Assembly: GCF_020297485.1 (NCBI RefSeq)
Contig: NZ_JAIWZC010000001.1
Location: 2,046,001 to 2,110,000 of the forward strand
Length of the DNA: 64,000 nucleotides
Direction: 5' to 3'
DNA from: Enterocloster clostridioformis
GTDB lineage: Bacteria; Bacillota; Clostridia; Lachnospirales; Lachnospiraceae
The translations under genes and the position numbers were made by a program. How positions within the stretch are numbered: position 1 is the first letter of the stretch; the number at the start of each line of letters is the position of its first letter. Below are positions 26,473-34,993 of the stretch, in pieces. The notes beneath the pieces are model-generated. The model worked only from the letters and a program-made list of their open reading frames with translations. It was not told where the DNA came from and searched no databases.

Positions 26473-27873
26473 TTATTTTTTCTCTATTATATAAGACTGC
26501 AAACTCTTTTGGCAGCCATTCTTTTCATAAAACGCTTTAATTCCCGGCTGTGAACCAAAATATAACATAGTAGGGGTGTTCTCCCTTGCAAGTTGAAGAA
26601 GTCGGCTTCCAATTCCATGCTTCTGATACTCTGGAAGTATAAGTAGTTCGGTAGTCGTTCCGAAGAAATAGCCGTCCGAAAGAATACGCAGGCAACCAAC
26701 AAGTCTTTTCCCATCATAGGCAGTTATATTCAGCGTCTCATACAGTACGGAAGATGACAGGATGATGGCCAGCATTAAATCACCGGTTTCCGGCGGCAGC
26801 AAACGCTGGCCTAAAAACACAAGGCCTATCGCCACCCCTGCCTGGGGAATCAGCGCCAGCCCCATGTAGTTTCTTATTTCTCTGCTCATGCCTGTAACCA
26901 TACAGCTTATATATGTACCAAGATATTTTCCAATAATACGGATGACAAAATAGCTTACTCCAATCACCCCCACTGTCTGCAAAACCTTAAGATCTAAGTT
27001 CATTCCTGATACAATAAAAAATATCGACATGACAGGAGGTGTAAAGTTATTAATCTGCCGGAATAATTTTTTGTCCTCGGTCAGATTGATATATGCCGCT
27101 CCAAACACCATGCAGGACAACAGCGGAGAGATATTTACCGCTGCGCAGATTCCTGATATTCCTAACAGCATGGCGATTGCGAGAATTAGCCGGTTATCCT
27201 TGCTGCGGCTGGGGATTAACAGCCTGCTTAGAAAATAACCGCAGAAAAATCCAAAAAGGATTGCTAAAAAATTAAATACCAAAGGAATAATAATATCGTT
27301 GGCGTTTACGCCGTTTGCAGCCCGGCCATTCGCAATCGCGGATACAATACTAAAGGCAAATAAACAAACCACATCATCCAAGGCCACAATCTGTAATAAT
27401 GTGTCTACAAATTCACCTTTCGCTTTATACTGATTGATGGTCATCATCGTACTGGCCGGAGCTGTTGCTGTGGCAATGGCACCTAATACAAGCGCAAATT
27501 CCCAATCCAGATTAAATACAAACTTAACAAATATTGTCACGAGAAAACCTGCCATCAGCGCTTCAAACATCGTGATAATAATAACTTTTTTTCCTGTCCT
27601 TAACAGCACCTCTTTTTTAAAAAACTTTCCCACACCAAATGCGATGAAGGCCAATGCCAGGTCACTTACAAAGCCCATATGGCCGATAATAGCTACCGGT
27701 ATGAAATTCAGACAGCATGGGCCTATCAAAATACCGGCCAAGATGTAACCGCTTACCTTTGGTAAATTTAAAGTGTTCGTCAAACGGGTCATAATAAAAC
27801 CCGCAAACAGTATGATTGATAAAACCATAAGGACTTCTGTCCCTTCGCTTAACTGTCCCAGAAAATTCTGCAT
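26473..27873 (-). CDS. chimeric protein: cation/proton antiporter (CPA2-like) fused to a GNAT acetyltransferase tail
   Basis: Residues 1 to about 379 form a membrane protein with ten or more hydrophobic segments and sodium/hydrogen exchanger signatures (LPKVSGYILAGILIGP, GAIATATAPASTMM, QIVALDDVVCLFAFS). After LSSSVLYE the sequence changes abruptly to a soluble piece (about 87 residues) with TAYDGKRLVGCLRILSDG, ELLILPEYQKHGIGSRLL and AFYEKNGCQ, the acetyl-CoA-binding half of a GNAT acetyltransferase lacking its first strands. The junction is near 26736. The most likely origin is a deletion joining two neighbouring genes in frame; the terminator at 26418 then belongs to the acetyltransferase. 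Transport may be retained, acetyltransferase activity is unlikely. Confidence 0.85.
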   Translation of the reverse strand: MQNFLGQLSEGTEVLMVLSIILFAGFIMTRLTNTLNLPKVSGYILAGILIGPCCLNFIPVAIIGHMGFVSDLALAFIAFGVGKFFKKEVLLRTGKKVIIITMFEALMAGFLVTIFVKFVFNLDWEFALVLGAIATATAPASTMMTINQYKAKGEFVDTLLQIVALDDVVCLFAFSIVSAIANGRAANGVNANDIIIPLVFNFLAILFGFFCGYFLSRLLIPSRSKDNRLILAIAMLLGISGICAAVNISPLLSCMVFGAAYINLTEDKKLFRQINNFTPPVMSIFFIVSGMNLDLKVLQTVGVIGVSYFVIRIIGKYLGTYISCMVTGMSREIRNYMGLALIPQAGVAIGLVFLGQRLLPPETGDLMLAIILSSSVLYETLNITAYDGKRLVGCLRILSDGYFFGTTTELLILPEYQKHGIGSRLLQLARENTPTMLYFGSQPGIKAFYEKNGCQKSLQSYIIEKK

Positions 27874-27917
27874 ATGATATCCCCCTTCTTGTAAATAATT
27901 GATTCCGCTTATAAATT

Positions 27918-27945
27918 AAAAAACTGCCTTGATTCCTCAAGACAG
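27918..27945 (-). terminator. terminator of operon A after the GntR gene
   Basis: On the minus strand CTGTCTTGA and TCAAGGCAG pair (one G-U) and are followed by six T. Confidence 0.75.
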
Positions 27946-27953
27946 CTTTTCTT

Positions 27954-28730
27954 TTAATTCTTTTTAGTAAACTCTAAACCATGTTCAATATCCGTGACAT
28001 CGATTTTAAGTCTTATGGAATCCCCAATCCATGAGTTTTCAGAGTATTCAAATGGTGTTTCATCTGTTAAAAAGGAGGTACTGTTTATCTGCAGGATCAA
28101 TGTATCATAGGTAATCTTCAGCAGTTCTACTTCTGACGTAGACGGCCTTACCACTTCAATTATATTTTCCCGCCTGTGTGTCTTCAGATGATAGATCTCA
28201 TTCAGTGTTTTGGACAAAGACCCATCTATGCTCAGACCATTCTCATCCAAACCTGGCGCCAATGTGGCGGGAACCCATATCCGGTTTATCGCGATTGGAT
28301 TGCCATCTACCTTCATAATTCTTTTTATATAATATATCCTGCCCTGATACTGCAATGCTTCGCTTATATGTGGGTAAGTATTGTCAAACGCCCTCATTTC
28401 CACAATTTCAGGATGCCGGTCAATGTAATGCCTTACTGATTTCCCCGATTCCATCCCCGGCAGGTCCAGATTATGCATAATGGGTTTGGGTGAGGATTTC
28501 ACAAATGAGCCTTTATGGCGGAACCGCACAATGAGTCCATCTTTTTCCAGTTCAGCAATCGCCTGTCGCATACACACCCGGCTCACTCCATAACTGTCCG
28601 CCAATGATTGCTCTGTAGGCAGCTTCCCCTCTGCGTCCTGCAGGCTGGAATTCATGATACGTTTCTTTAGATCTACATATATCTGATAATATACAGGAAT
28701 CGGCGAGTCCTTCATTATATTGTTATTCAT
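27954..28730 (-). CDS. GntR family transcriptional regulator (HutC/UTRA type)
   Basis: The 258-residue protein has an N-terminal winged helix (PIPVYYQIYVDLKKRI, LPTEQSLADSYGVSRVCMRQAI, GLIVRFRHKGSFV) and a C-terminal UTRA ligand domain (YYIKRIMKVDGNPIAINRIWVP, LILQINSTSF). UTRA regulators commonly bind sugar phosphates or related catabolites. It is last in operon A, about 80 bases after the YjbQ gene; an inverted repeat CTATGAT/ATCATAG lies just upstream (28745-28788). It probably controls the operon, possibly through the palindrome at 36531-36552. Confidence 0.88.
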   Translation of the reverse strand: MNNNIMKDSPIPVYYQIYVDLKKRIMNSSLQDAEGKLPTEQSLADSYGVSRVCMRQAIAELEKDGLIVRFRHKGSFVKSSPKPIMHNLDLPGMESGKSVRHYIDRHPEIVEMRAFDNTYPHISEALQYQGRIYYIKRIMKVDGNPIAINRIWVPATLAPGLDENGLSIDGSLSKTLNEIYHLKTHRRENIIEVVRPSTSEVELLKITYDTLILQINSTSFLTDETPFEYSENSWIGDSIRLKIDVTDIEHGLEFTKKN

Positions 28731-28811
28731 AATCAGTACCTCCTCTATGATGTCTATACATTAATACTTAACTATAAATATATCATAGATTTGTCAATTA
28801 TCCTAGTAAAA

Positions 28812-29225
28812 TCACTCTCCCAAAACGCTCACAAAGTATTCACGTTTACGCGGACCGTCAAATTCAAGGAAGTAAATCCCCTGTGAGTGGCCCAATACCA
28901 GTTTTCCCTCATGGATTGGAAGCGCCAGCGTCACTCCAATCAGTGATGATTTTACGTGTCCCGCCGCATCCTGCGGCGTATCATGCTGATGCTTGAAATT
29001 GATTTTTGTAGGTATCAGCCGGCATATCTCATCCTGAATATCTTCAAATCCCCTGGGGTCCCAAAAGGATGTTATGGTCAGCCCGGCTGTTGTATGGGGG
29101 GTGAAAACAATACACTGCCCCTCCGTAATACCGCTTTCTGCCACAAATGCTTTCACATCATCTGTAAGTTTTATCACATCATTTTCCTGTGATTCTATTT
29201 TGAAATTTTCAATCTTGCTTATCAT
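28812..29225 (-). CDS. YjbQ family protein (UPF0047), operon A copy
   Basis: The 137-residue protein has the family signatures VFTPHTTAGLTI, KHQHDTPQDAAGHVKSSLIG and GKLVLGHSQGIYFLEFDGPR, with conserved His residues that line a phosphate-like binding pocket. E. coli YjbQ has weak thiamine-phosphate synthase activity, but its natural function is unsettled. It directly follows a SIS-domain gene, and the same pair is repeated in operon B (41318-42898). This points to a role linked to a phosphosugar rather than to thiamine. Confidence 0.88.
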   Translation of the reverse strand: MISKIENFKIESQENDVIKLTDDVKAFVAESGITEGQCIVFTPHTTAGLTITSFWDPRGFEDIQDEICRLIPTKINFKHQHDTPQDAAGHVKSSLIGVTLALPIHEGKLVLGHSQGIYFLEFDGPRKREYFVSVLGE

Positions 29226-29243
29226 TAGACTCTCCTTAACTTC

Positions 29244-30383
29244 CTACTTGATTATCTCTATTTTGCTTTTCCAGATAGCTGATGCGTCCTCTGCAAATTT
29301 CCAGTTATCCCTGAAGCTGCGCGAATATGTCTCACCGCTCATAATACCGATATAACCGGCCAGCAGTGCAAGTGGTATAAAATAGAGAAGCGGCGATGTA
29401 ATATCAAAATCCGTTTTCGGCATCAACACACAATGTCCATCCTCCACCTCCGGATTTTCCATGTCTGTAACAACCATCAGTGGGCGTTTCATAACCTGCA
29501 TATAATGAAGAGTTTCCCGCGCCCTTCCTAACGCCGGGTTTTCATCATCAATGACCACAACCGTTCCTGTTGTGCTGACATCCTTGAGGAGAAAGTTCAG
29601 ATGGAGCCATTCCTCTGTATTGATATGCATGGAATATTTTCCTGCTGCTTCAATCATCTTTGCCTGTCCATACCACGCGGACGCATAGTCAATACCGGAA
29701 GCGACAAAATCAAATCCTCCAAAATCCTTCCACTGTCCGGCAATTTTGTACACCTGGTTGTCTACACGGTCCAAAACCTCCAACAGCCTGTCCGGACATT
29801 TTTTTATATCCTTGCGATACAGGTTGGCCTGATCCATTGTATACCTTCCCCGTATCTCGCCGATTCGGATTGCCAGCAGCAGCAATGCCTCTACAGAGGC
29901 CAGATATCCCCTGACGCCCGGAGCGCTTTCAAAAGAAGGAATACTTGTATCAATTACTTTCTGGCATACAGAGCCGAGCGGCGTGGAACTTCCCGATGTC
30001 ATTCCAAGGGTCAGTGCGCCCAGTTCCTTCATCCGCTCAATGGCTTCCTTGACCCTGGACACTTTCCCAGAATTGCTGACAGTAATCACTAATGGACAAT
30101 TAGGCGCTCCTCCTACGCGTGTTTTAGGGTAATGTCTTGCCACGTCTATCGCAGGAAGCACTTCAATGGGAAGCCCGGTCAAACGTTCAAACGCATGTCT
30201 GACAGCCATCCCCGCTGCCATGGAATCGCCACAGCCTGTAATGATAATATGCTGCAGTGAATATATTTCATCAAATGTAAGGGCTTCCCTTATTCTTGGC
30301 TCCATCACCTCATATTGCTGTGAAATAAGCTCCGGTATACTATAAACCTGTCTTCTCATCGCATTATCAAACTCTAAATCCAT
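29244..30383 (-). CDS. SIS domain-containing phosphosugar isomerase/aldolase-like protein (operon A, YjbQ partner)
   Basis: The 379-residue protein has two SIS domains. The first has IIITGCGDSMAAGMA and LVITVSNSGKVSRVKEA; the second follows FDFVASGIDYASAWYGQ and TEEWLHLNFLL. GlmS, AgaS and FrlB are relatives that act on amino- or amine-linked sugar phosphates. The glutamine amidotransferase part of GlmS is absent. It is closely similar to the operon B copy (PSFESAPG(V/T)RGYL, YTMDQA). It could deglycate or isomerise a sugar phosphate; the substrate is unknown. Confidence 0.85.
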   Translation of the reverse strand: MDLEFDNAMRRQVYSIPELISQQYEVMEPRIREALTFDEIYSLQHIIITGCGDSMAAGMAVRHAFERLTGLPIEVLPAIDVARHYPKTRVGGAPNCPLVITVSNSGKVSRVKEAIERMKELGALTLGMTSGSSTPLGSVCQKVIDTSIPSFESAPGVRGYLASVEALLLLAIRIGEIRGRYTMDQANLYRKDIKKCPDRLLEVLDRVDNQVYKIAGQWKDFGGFDFVASGIDYASAWYGQAKMIEAAGKYSMHINTEEWLHLNFLLKDVSTTGTVVVIDDENPALGRARETLHYMQVMKRPLMVVTDMENPEVEDGHCVLMPKTDFDITSPLLYFIPLALLAGYIGIMSGETYSRSFRDNWKFAEDASAIWKSKIEIIK

Positions 30384-30395
30384 TCTATTTTCTCC

Positions 30396-31283
30396 TTATT
30401 TTAATGTTGTGCGGTCCATTAAATCCAGAAGGTAATTGCCCACCTCAATACTAAACCGCAGCGCGCCGGGCAGCAGTTCATCCGGCATGTGCTGTGTGTA
30501 GCGGTGCGTTTCATAAACAAAGTCACCTTCGTATTCAATTTCCTTCAGTACCGGCAGGAACTCTTCCCATTTTGTCACGCCAAAGTATGGAATCTGGTGG
30601 TCGGCCTGGATTCCATAGTGGTCGGATACATGTGTGGCTTTCAATCGGCTGCCAATCATCCTGAGCGCCAAAATCTGATCCTGCTCCATGATGGAGGCGT
30701 GTTCAAAGTCCCATGCAATCCCAATCCGCTCTGAATCCAGGGCATCAACCAATTCAACCAGTTCTTCCGCTGTTGACGTATATCTTCTCTTCGGGCATAT
30801 ATTCAAATCCCAAAGGTTCTCAATGGCAATATGTAAATCCAACGCTTCTGCTATTTCCAGTTTTTCTCTAAAATATTGTATATTCCCATCCAGGGATTTT
30901 TTTCTTAAATCCGGTACATTCCACATGGTAGCCGCATGGGTCACGGCCCATTTAACGCCCAGCATTGCGGATCCTTTCATACAGCGCCGGATGATTTCTT
31001 CTTTTTCACCGGCTTCATCATCCCCCACTGAAAACACTTCATAGAAATGCAGGTGCGACTGTGAAAATTCGACCCCGTACCTGGCTGCGGCATCCGCAAT
31101 GCTGTCAACCCACCATTGCCACTTGTCTGTAAGCAAAGGAGTAGGGAAGTTCGCGCAGTCATGAAAATTCATATCCAGAACCTTGTATCCCGCTTCTGCA
31201 CATAGCTTCACGGCGTTTGGTATCTCTTCCTTTCTGCCATATGGCCTGTTAAAAGCAATGGTAGTAGATGTTCCCAGTCTCAT
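30396..31283 (-). CDS. sugar phosphate isomerase/epimerase (AP endonuclease 2-type TIM barrel)
   Basis: The 295-residue protein starts MRLGTSTTIAFNRPYG. Glu and His residues typical of metal binding in this family appear in FSQSHLHFYE, HIAIENLWDLN, GIAWDFEHA, KATHVSDHYG and FVYETHRY. Such enzymes isomerise or epimerise keto-sugars or inositols. In the operon it lies between the permease and the SIS genes, consistent with processing the imported sugar. Confidence 0.85.
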   Translation of the reverse strand: MRLGTSTTIAFNRPYGRKEEIPNAVKLCAEAGYKVLDMNFHDCANFPTPLLTDKWQWWVDSIADAAARYGVEFSQSHLHFYEVFSVGDDEAGEKEEIIRRCMKGSAMLGVKWAVTHAATMWNVPDLRKKSLDGNIQYFREKLEIAEALDLHIAIENLWDLNICPKRRYTSTAEELVELVDALDSERIGIAWDFEHASIMEQDQILALRMIGSRLKATHVSDHYGIQADHQIPYFGVTKWEEFLPVLKEIEYEGDFVYETHRYTQHMPDELLPGALRFSIEVGNYLLDLMDRTTLK

Positions 31284-31303
31284 GTCTGTCTTCCCCTCCT
31301 TGA

Positions 31304-32140
31304 CTATCCTTTTACCGAACCTGCCGTCATACCGCGGACAATCTGTTTCTCTGAAACAATAAACACCAGAAGCGACGGCACCAGCACCATAACGGCACCT
31401 GCCATCGTGGCTCCATAAACGGCTTCTTCCGCAAAGTTAAGCATAGTAATTCCAACCTGTACAGTCCTCATCTCATTTCTCGTAGTAATCAGCATGGGCC
31501 ATAAATACATATTCCATGTGCTGACGAAGGAGGAGATAAAAACAGACGCGAGCACAGGCTTCGCAATAGGCATAAGGATACGGGTATAAAACCCAAAGCT
31601 GTTACAGCCGTCCATCTCTGCCGCTTCCTTTAACTCCTTAGAGACTCCCAGGAAATATTGCCGCATCATGAATACATTTGCGGCTGAAACAAAATACAGA
31701 ATCATGACTCCAAGATAATTGTTTACAAGCCCCATCCCGGATACCGTCATATAGTTCGTTACAATGGTTGCATCGGCCGGTATCAGCAAGGTGCCCAGAA
31801 CCAAATAGAACAGCAGTGACTTTCCTTTATAATCAAAAAAGGAAAACGAATACGCGGCCAGTGATGCTGTTATGATTCTGACCGTGCTGCACACCAGTGA
31901 TACAAAGATGGAGTTTAGGATAAACCTTGGTATTTTTGACATCTTTAACGCTGCTATGTAATTGCCGAGGTATAGCTCCTGGGGAAACAGGTTAGGCGGA
32001 GAGGACAGGATTTCCCTCGGCTGCATAAATGACATGAGAATGCAGTAGATGACAGGAGACGCGAGAATGATTCCCCATGTAATACAGGCCCCCTGCAATA
32101 TACAGCTCAGGATTTTCTTCTTTTTCTTAGCTCCCATCAA
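31304..32140 (-). CDS. carbohydrate ABC transporter permease (MalG type), operon A
   Basis: The 278-residue protein has six hydrophobic segments and the EAA loop KELKEAAEMDGCNSFGFYTRILMPIAKPVLA, which docks with the ATPase. It overlaps the partner permease gene by 4 bases. No ATPase gene is in the operon, so a shared MsmK-type ATPase encoded elsewhere is expected. Confidence 0.92.
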   Translation of the reverse strand: MMGAKKKKKILSCILQGACITWGIILASPVIYCILMSFMQPREILSSPPNLFPQELYLGNYIAALKMSKIPRFILNSIFVSLVCSTVRIITASLAAYSFSFFDYKGKSLLFYLVLGTLLIPADATIVTNYMTVSGMGLVNNYLGVMILYFVSAANVFMMRQYFLGVSKELKEAAEMDGCNSFGFYTRILMPIAKPVLASVFISSFVSTWNMYLWPMLITTRNEMRTVQVGITMLNFAEEAVYGATMAGAVMVLVPSLLVFIVSEKQIVRGMTAGSVKG

Positions 32141-33039
32141 TTATAATACACCCCCTTCTTTTCAAACCTAAAGCTAATCAGTATCATAATGAATGCAAAT
32201 GTAAAGCCCACAATTGCCGCCGCATAGGAAGAACCATAATTATAAATCTCAAATGCTTTCTTATACATATAGTAGATAATTGTGGAGGTTGCATTGTTTG
32301 GTCCACCCTTGGTCAATACGATAACCTGTCCGGACATCATCATGCTGGTTGCCAGGTTGGTACACAGCAAATAGAAAATAGTAGGAGATACCATGGGCAA
32401 ATAGATATCCTTCAGTTCATGGCAAAGGTTTGCGCCGTCAATTCTCGCCGCTTCAATCAAATCATCCGACACGCCTCTTACCGCAGATAATAAAAACAGA
32501 AAATCCATTCCGATTCCAAGCCATATCCCCAGGAAAATCAGGGCCGGCATGGCCGTATTCTCTCCATTAAACCAAAGGCAATCCAAATTAAATATGTGGT
32601 TGAATGCGCCAATCTGCGGATTCAATAACAGCTTGAATATCAATGCTGCGACAGACATGGATACTGCCATAGGAAATGCAAACAGCAGTTCATAGATACC
32701 GGAAAATTTTCTTTTTTTACTGGCCAAAAATGCCATGAAAAATGCTAACGCTATTGTAATTGGCACCTGAATAAACGTATAAATAAAAGTATTAATGATT
32801 GAACGGATGAAGGTCGGGTCATGGAAAAGATTAACATAATTCTCTGCCCCTATAAATTCCACTGCCTTTCCTGTGGCATTCGTCAAAAATGTACTTGTGA
32901 CAATTGTTTTCGCAAAGGGAAAATATGTAAATGTCACCATTAGTCCTAAAGCCGGTATCAGATAAAAATAAGGCTCTGCCTTTTTTAAGATACTTTTCTT
33001 TTTCTTTGTTGGAGTTACTGCTATACTATTCACTTTCAT
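32137..33039 (-). CDS. sugar ABC transporter permease (MalF type), operon A
   Basis: The 300-residue protein has a basic N-terminus, about six membrane segments and the EAA loop DDLIEAARIDGANLCHELKDIYLPMVSP. It pairs with the permease encoded downstream (ATGA overlap) and the lipoprotein at 34994-36418 to form an importer of the CUT1 family, which handles oligosaccharides and glycosides. Confidence 0.92.
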   Translation of the reverse strand: MKVNSIAVTPTKKKKSILKKAEPYFYLIPALGLMVTFTYFPFAKTIVTSTFLTNATGKAVEFIGAENYVNLFHDPTFIRSIINTFIYTFIQVPITIALAFFMAFLASKKRKFSGIYELLFAFPMAVSMSVAALIFKLLLNPQIGAFNHIFNLDCLWFNGENTAMPALIFLGIWLGIGMDFLFLLSAVRGVSDDLIEAARIDGANLCHELKDIYLPMVSPTIFYLLCTNLATSMMMSGQVIVLTKGGPNNATSTIIYYMYKKAFEIYNYGSSYAAAIVGFTFAFIMILISFRFEKKGVYYN

Positions 33040-33048
33040 CCCCCATTT

Positions 33049-33843
33049 TCAAAAACAATATGTTTCTATTGCTTCCATCACTCCATACGCAAAGGAACCT
33101 TTGGCAACATAATCCGCCGCTTCCTTTAATTCATCATTTGCATTGTTAACCGCCACTCCGACCCCAGCCACCCGTATCATCTCCAAATCATTGGAAAAGT
33201 CCCCGCAGGCCATGATTTCATCCATCGAGACCCCTAATAATCCGGCCAGTTCCTTCACTCCGGTTGCTTTGTTGCATCCCTTTGGGCCAAGCTCCACCGC
33301 TGCGTCGGAATAAGTAGTTACCCAATACAGCTCCTTAAAATTTTCCATTTCCTTTTGATAGTTATGTATCTTCCCCGTCTTATTCTCATCCATAAACATA
33401 ACCTTTTGGAAACGTGCTTTATACCAATCGGTTCCATCCAGGTCAATTGGTTCCTTAAACCGGTTCCCTATACTCTGGTGATAGCGGACATAATCCGTCT
33501 CCCGAATCGCCCGTTCCCCCTTTTCATCTGTCAATGTGACAGTCAGGCCGTCACGGTCGGCTTGACCAATATAACGGAGAATGGGCAGGACGGAAAAATC
33601 ATGGGCAGCAAGATATTGATTCTCTTGCACAATGCATGCCCCATTCGCGATGACACAAGGATCTGTAATGCCCAGCTCTTTTATAATCGGCTCCGCCAGT
33701 TCCTTTGTCCTTCCAGTGGATACGGCAAACCGGATCCCGTTTTCCCTGCATTTTTTTACTGTGGCAGCCAGTTGGGGAGGAATTTTCTCCGAACTGTCAA
33801 TTAACGTTCCGTCAATATCGGTTACAACCAGTTTTATTCCCAT
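33049..33843 (-). CDS. Cof-type HAD-IIB family hydrolase
   Basis: The 264-residue protein begins MGIKLVVTDIDGTLIDSS (catalytic Asp8 and Asp10), has STGRTKELAEPI as motif II, KATGVKELAGLLGV as motif III region and CGDFSNDLEMIRVAGVGVAVNNA as motif IV. The large cap places it in the Cof subfamily, usually sugar phosphate or pyridoxal phosphate phosphatases. The operon context suggests dephosphorylation of a sugar phosphate intermediate. Confidence 0.92.
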   Translation of the reverse strand: MGIKLVVTDIDGTLIDSSEKIPPQLAATVKKCRENGIRFAVSTGRTKELAEPIIKELGITDPCVIANGACIVQENQYLAAHDFSVLPILRYIGQADRDGLTVTLTDEKGERAIRETDYVRYHQSIGNRFKEPIDLDGTDWYKARFQKVMFMDENKTGKIHNYQKEMENFKELYWVTTYSDAAVELGPKGCNKATGVKELAGLLGVSMDEIMACGDFSNDLEMIRVAGVGVAVNNANDELKEAADYVAKGSFAYGVMEAIETYCF

Positions 33844-33861
33844 ATATACTCACTTCCTTTC

Positions 33862-34986
33862 TCAATATATTTCTATCTTACTATGCTCTGTTGCGAATCC
33901 TCCTTTACTGAAATCCCATCTGTCCCGGAATCCCCTTGAATACTGCTCTCCGGTGAGTTCACATATCTTCCCTGCCAGCAGGGCGATTGGTATCATATGC
34001 GTAAACGGGTCAAGCAGCACATGTCCGCTGGGCGGCAGGACAATCCGGTTTTGATTTGTCGTCTCCCCATCCGCCTCATCCGTTATGACACACAGCCGGC
34101 GTTTCAGATATGCCATATAATCCAGTACCTCCAGATCCCGTGATTCTGACCTGGCAAAGGAACTTTTAATAAAGATTGTAGCTATCTCCTCCGGACGGCA
34201 CATAAAAAAGGTGGAATGAAGCCAGTCCTCTGTACTGCACTCAAGTGCCGGTTTTCCAGTCTGCCCGGTCATCAGCTGACGCCCCAGCCAGGCAGACAGA
34301 TAATCGCTCCCAGAACCTACAAACTCAAACAGGAAAGAACCGGCGGTATGCTCCGCAAAGCCATTAACCTGGTGTTCTATGGATGGAAGCCGCAGTTTTA
34401 GCTTCCGCTCCATCTGCATGAACGTATCAAAAAGTTCTGCTGTATCCTTTTTCTCCCCAATCTGCTTAACATTCGCAGTTCTCTTGGCAAGTATGAGAAA
34501 AAAGAGCAGTGTCACTGCAAAATTACAGAGTGGAAGGCTCTCCTTTATCTCCGGTATATCGATTCCCACCAGGTATTCCCCATGGGCCGCGCATCTGGAC
34601 GACCGGTCCGACGTCACAGCAACGGTCATGATTCCATGTCGCCGCATCCGTTCCAGGCATTCAGCAACCCTGGCAACTATGCCGGATTTGCTGATACCGA
34701 TAAACATGGTTTTGTCTTTTGGAAACAGGCTGGGATTCATTGCTCGCGAACAGTCAATTGAAAACGGGACCTCCACCGGTATATGGCAAATCTCTTCAAA
34801 AAGGCATTTGGCATATAACGCGGCAATATAAGAATACCCGCAACCGGTTACTATGATATGTTCCACCCTTTTAAGTGTCTCATCCGGCATGAATTGTACC
34901 ACGCTCTTGTGAAGCCGCTCAAAGTGTCCTGTCAACAGGGAAGGGAGCTTATATGTGTGTTCTCTGATATAATTATACTGTTCCAC
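33862..34986 (-). CDS. SIS domain-containing protein, divergent third copy
   Basis: The 374-residue protein has two SIS domains: HIIVTGCGYSYIAALYA and MFIGISKSGIVARVAECLE in the first, EFVGSGSDYLSAWLG and STEDWLHSTFFM in the second, ending YSRGFRDRWDF as in the other copies. It is clearly homologous to the proteins at 29244 and 41738 but more distant and has no YjbQ gene beside it. Having two different SIS genes in one operon suggests two steps or a hetero-oligomer. Confidence 0.85.
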   Translation of the reverse strand: MEQYNYIREHTYKLPSLLTGHFERLHKSVVQFMPDETLKRVEHIIVTGCGYSYIAALYAKCLFEEICHIPVEVPFSIDCSRAMNPSLFPKDKTMFIGISKSGIVARVAECLERMRRHGIMTVAVTSDRSSRCAAHGEYLVGIDIPEIKESLPLCNFAVTLLFFLILAKRTANVKQIGEKKDTAELFDTFMQMERKLKLRLPSIEHQVNGFAEHTAGSFLFEFVGSGSDYLSAWLGRQLMTGQTGKPALECSTEDWLHSTFFMCRPEEIATIFIKSSFARSESRDLEVLDYMAYLKRRLCVITDEADGETTNQNRIVLPPSGHVLLDPFTHMIPIALLAGKICELTGEQYSRGFRDRWDFSKGGFATEHSKIEIY

Positions 34987-34993
34987 ATCTTCC

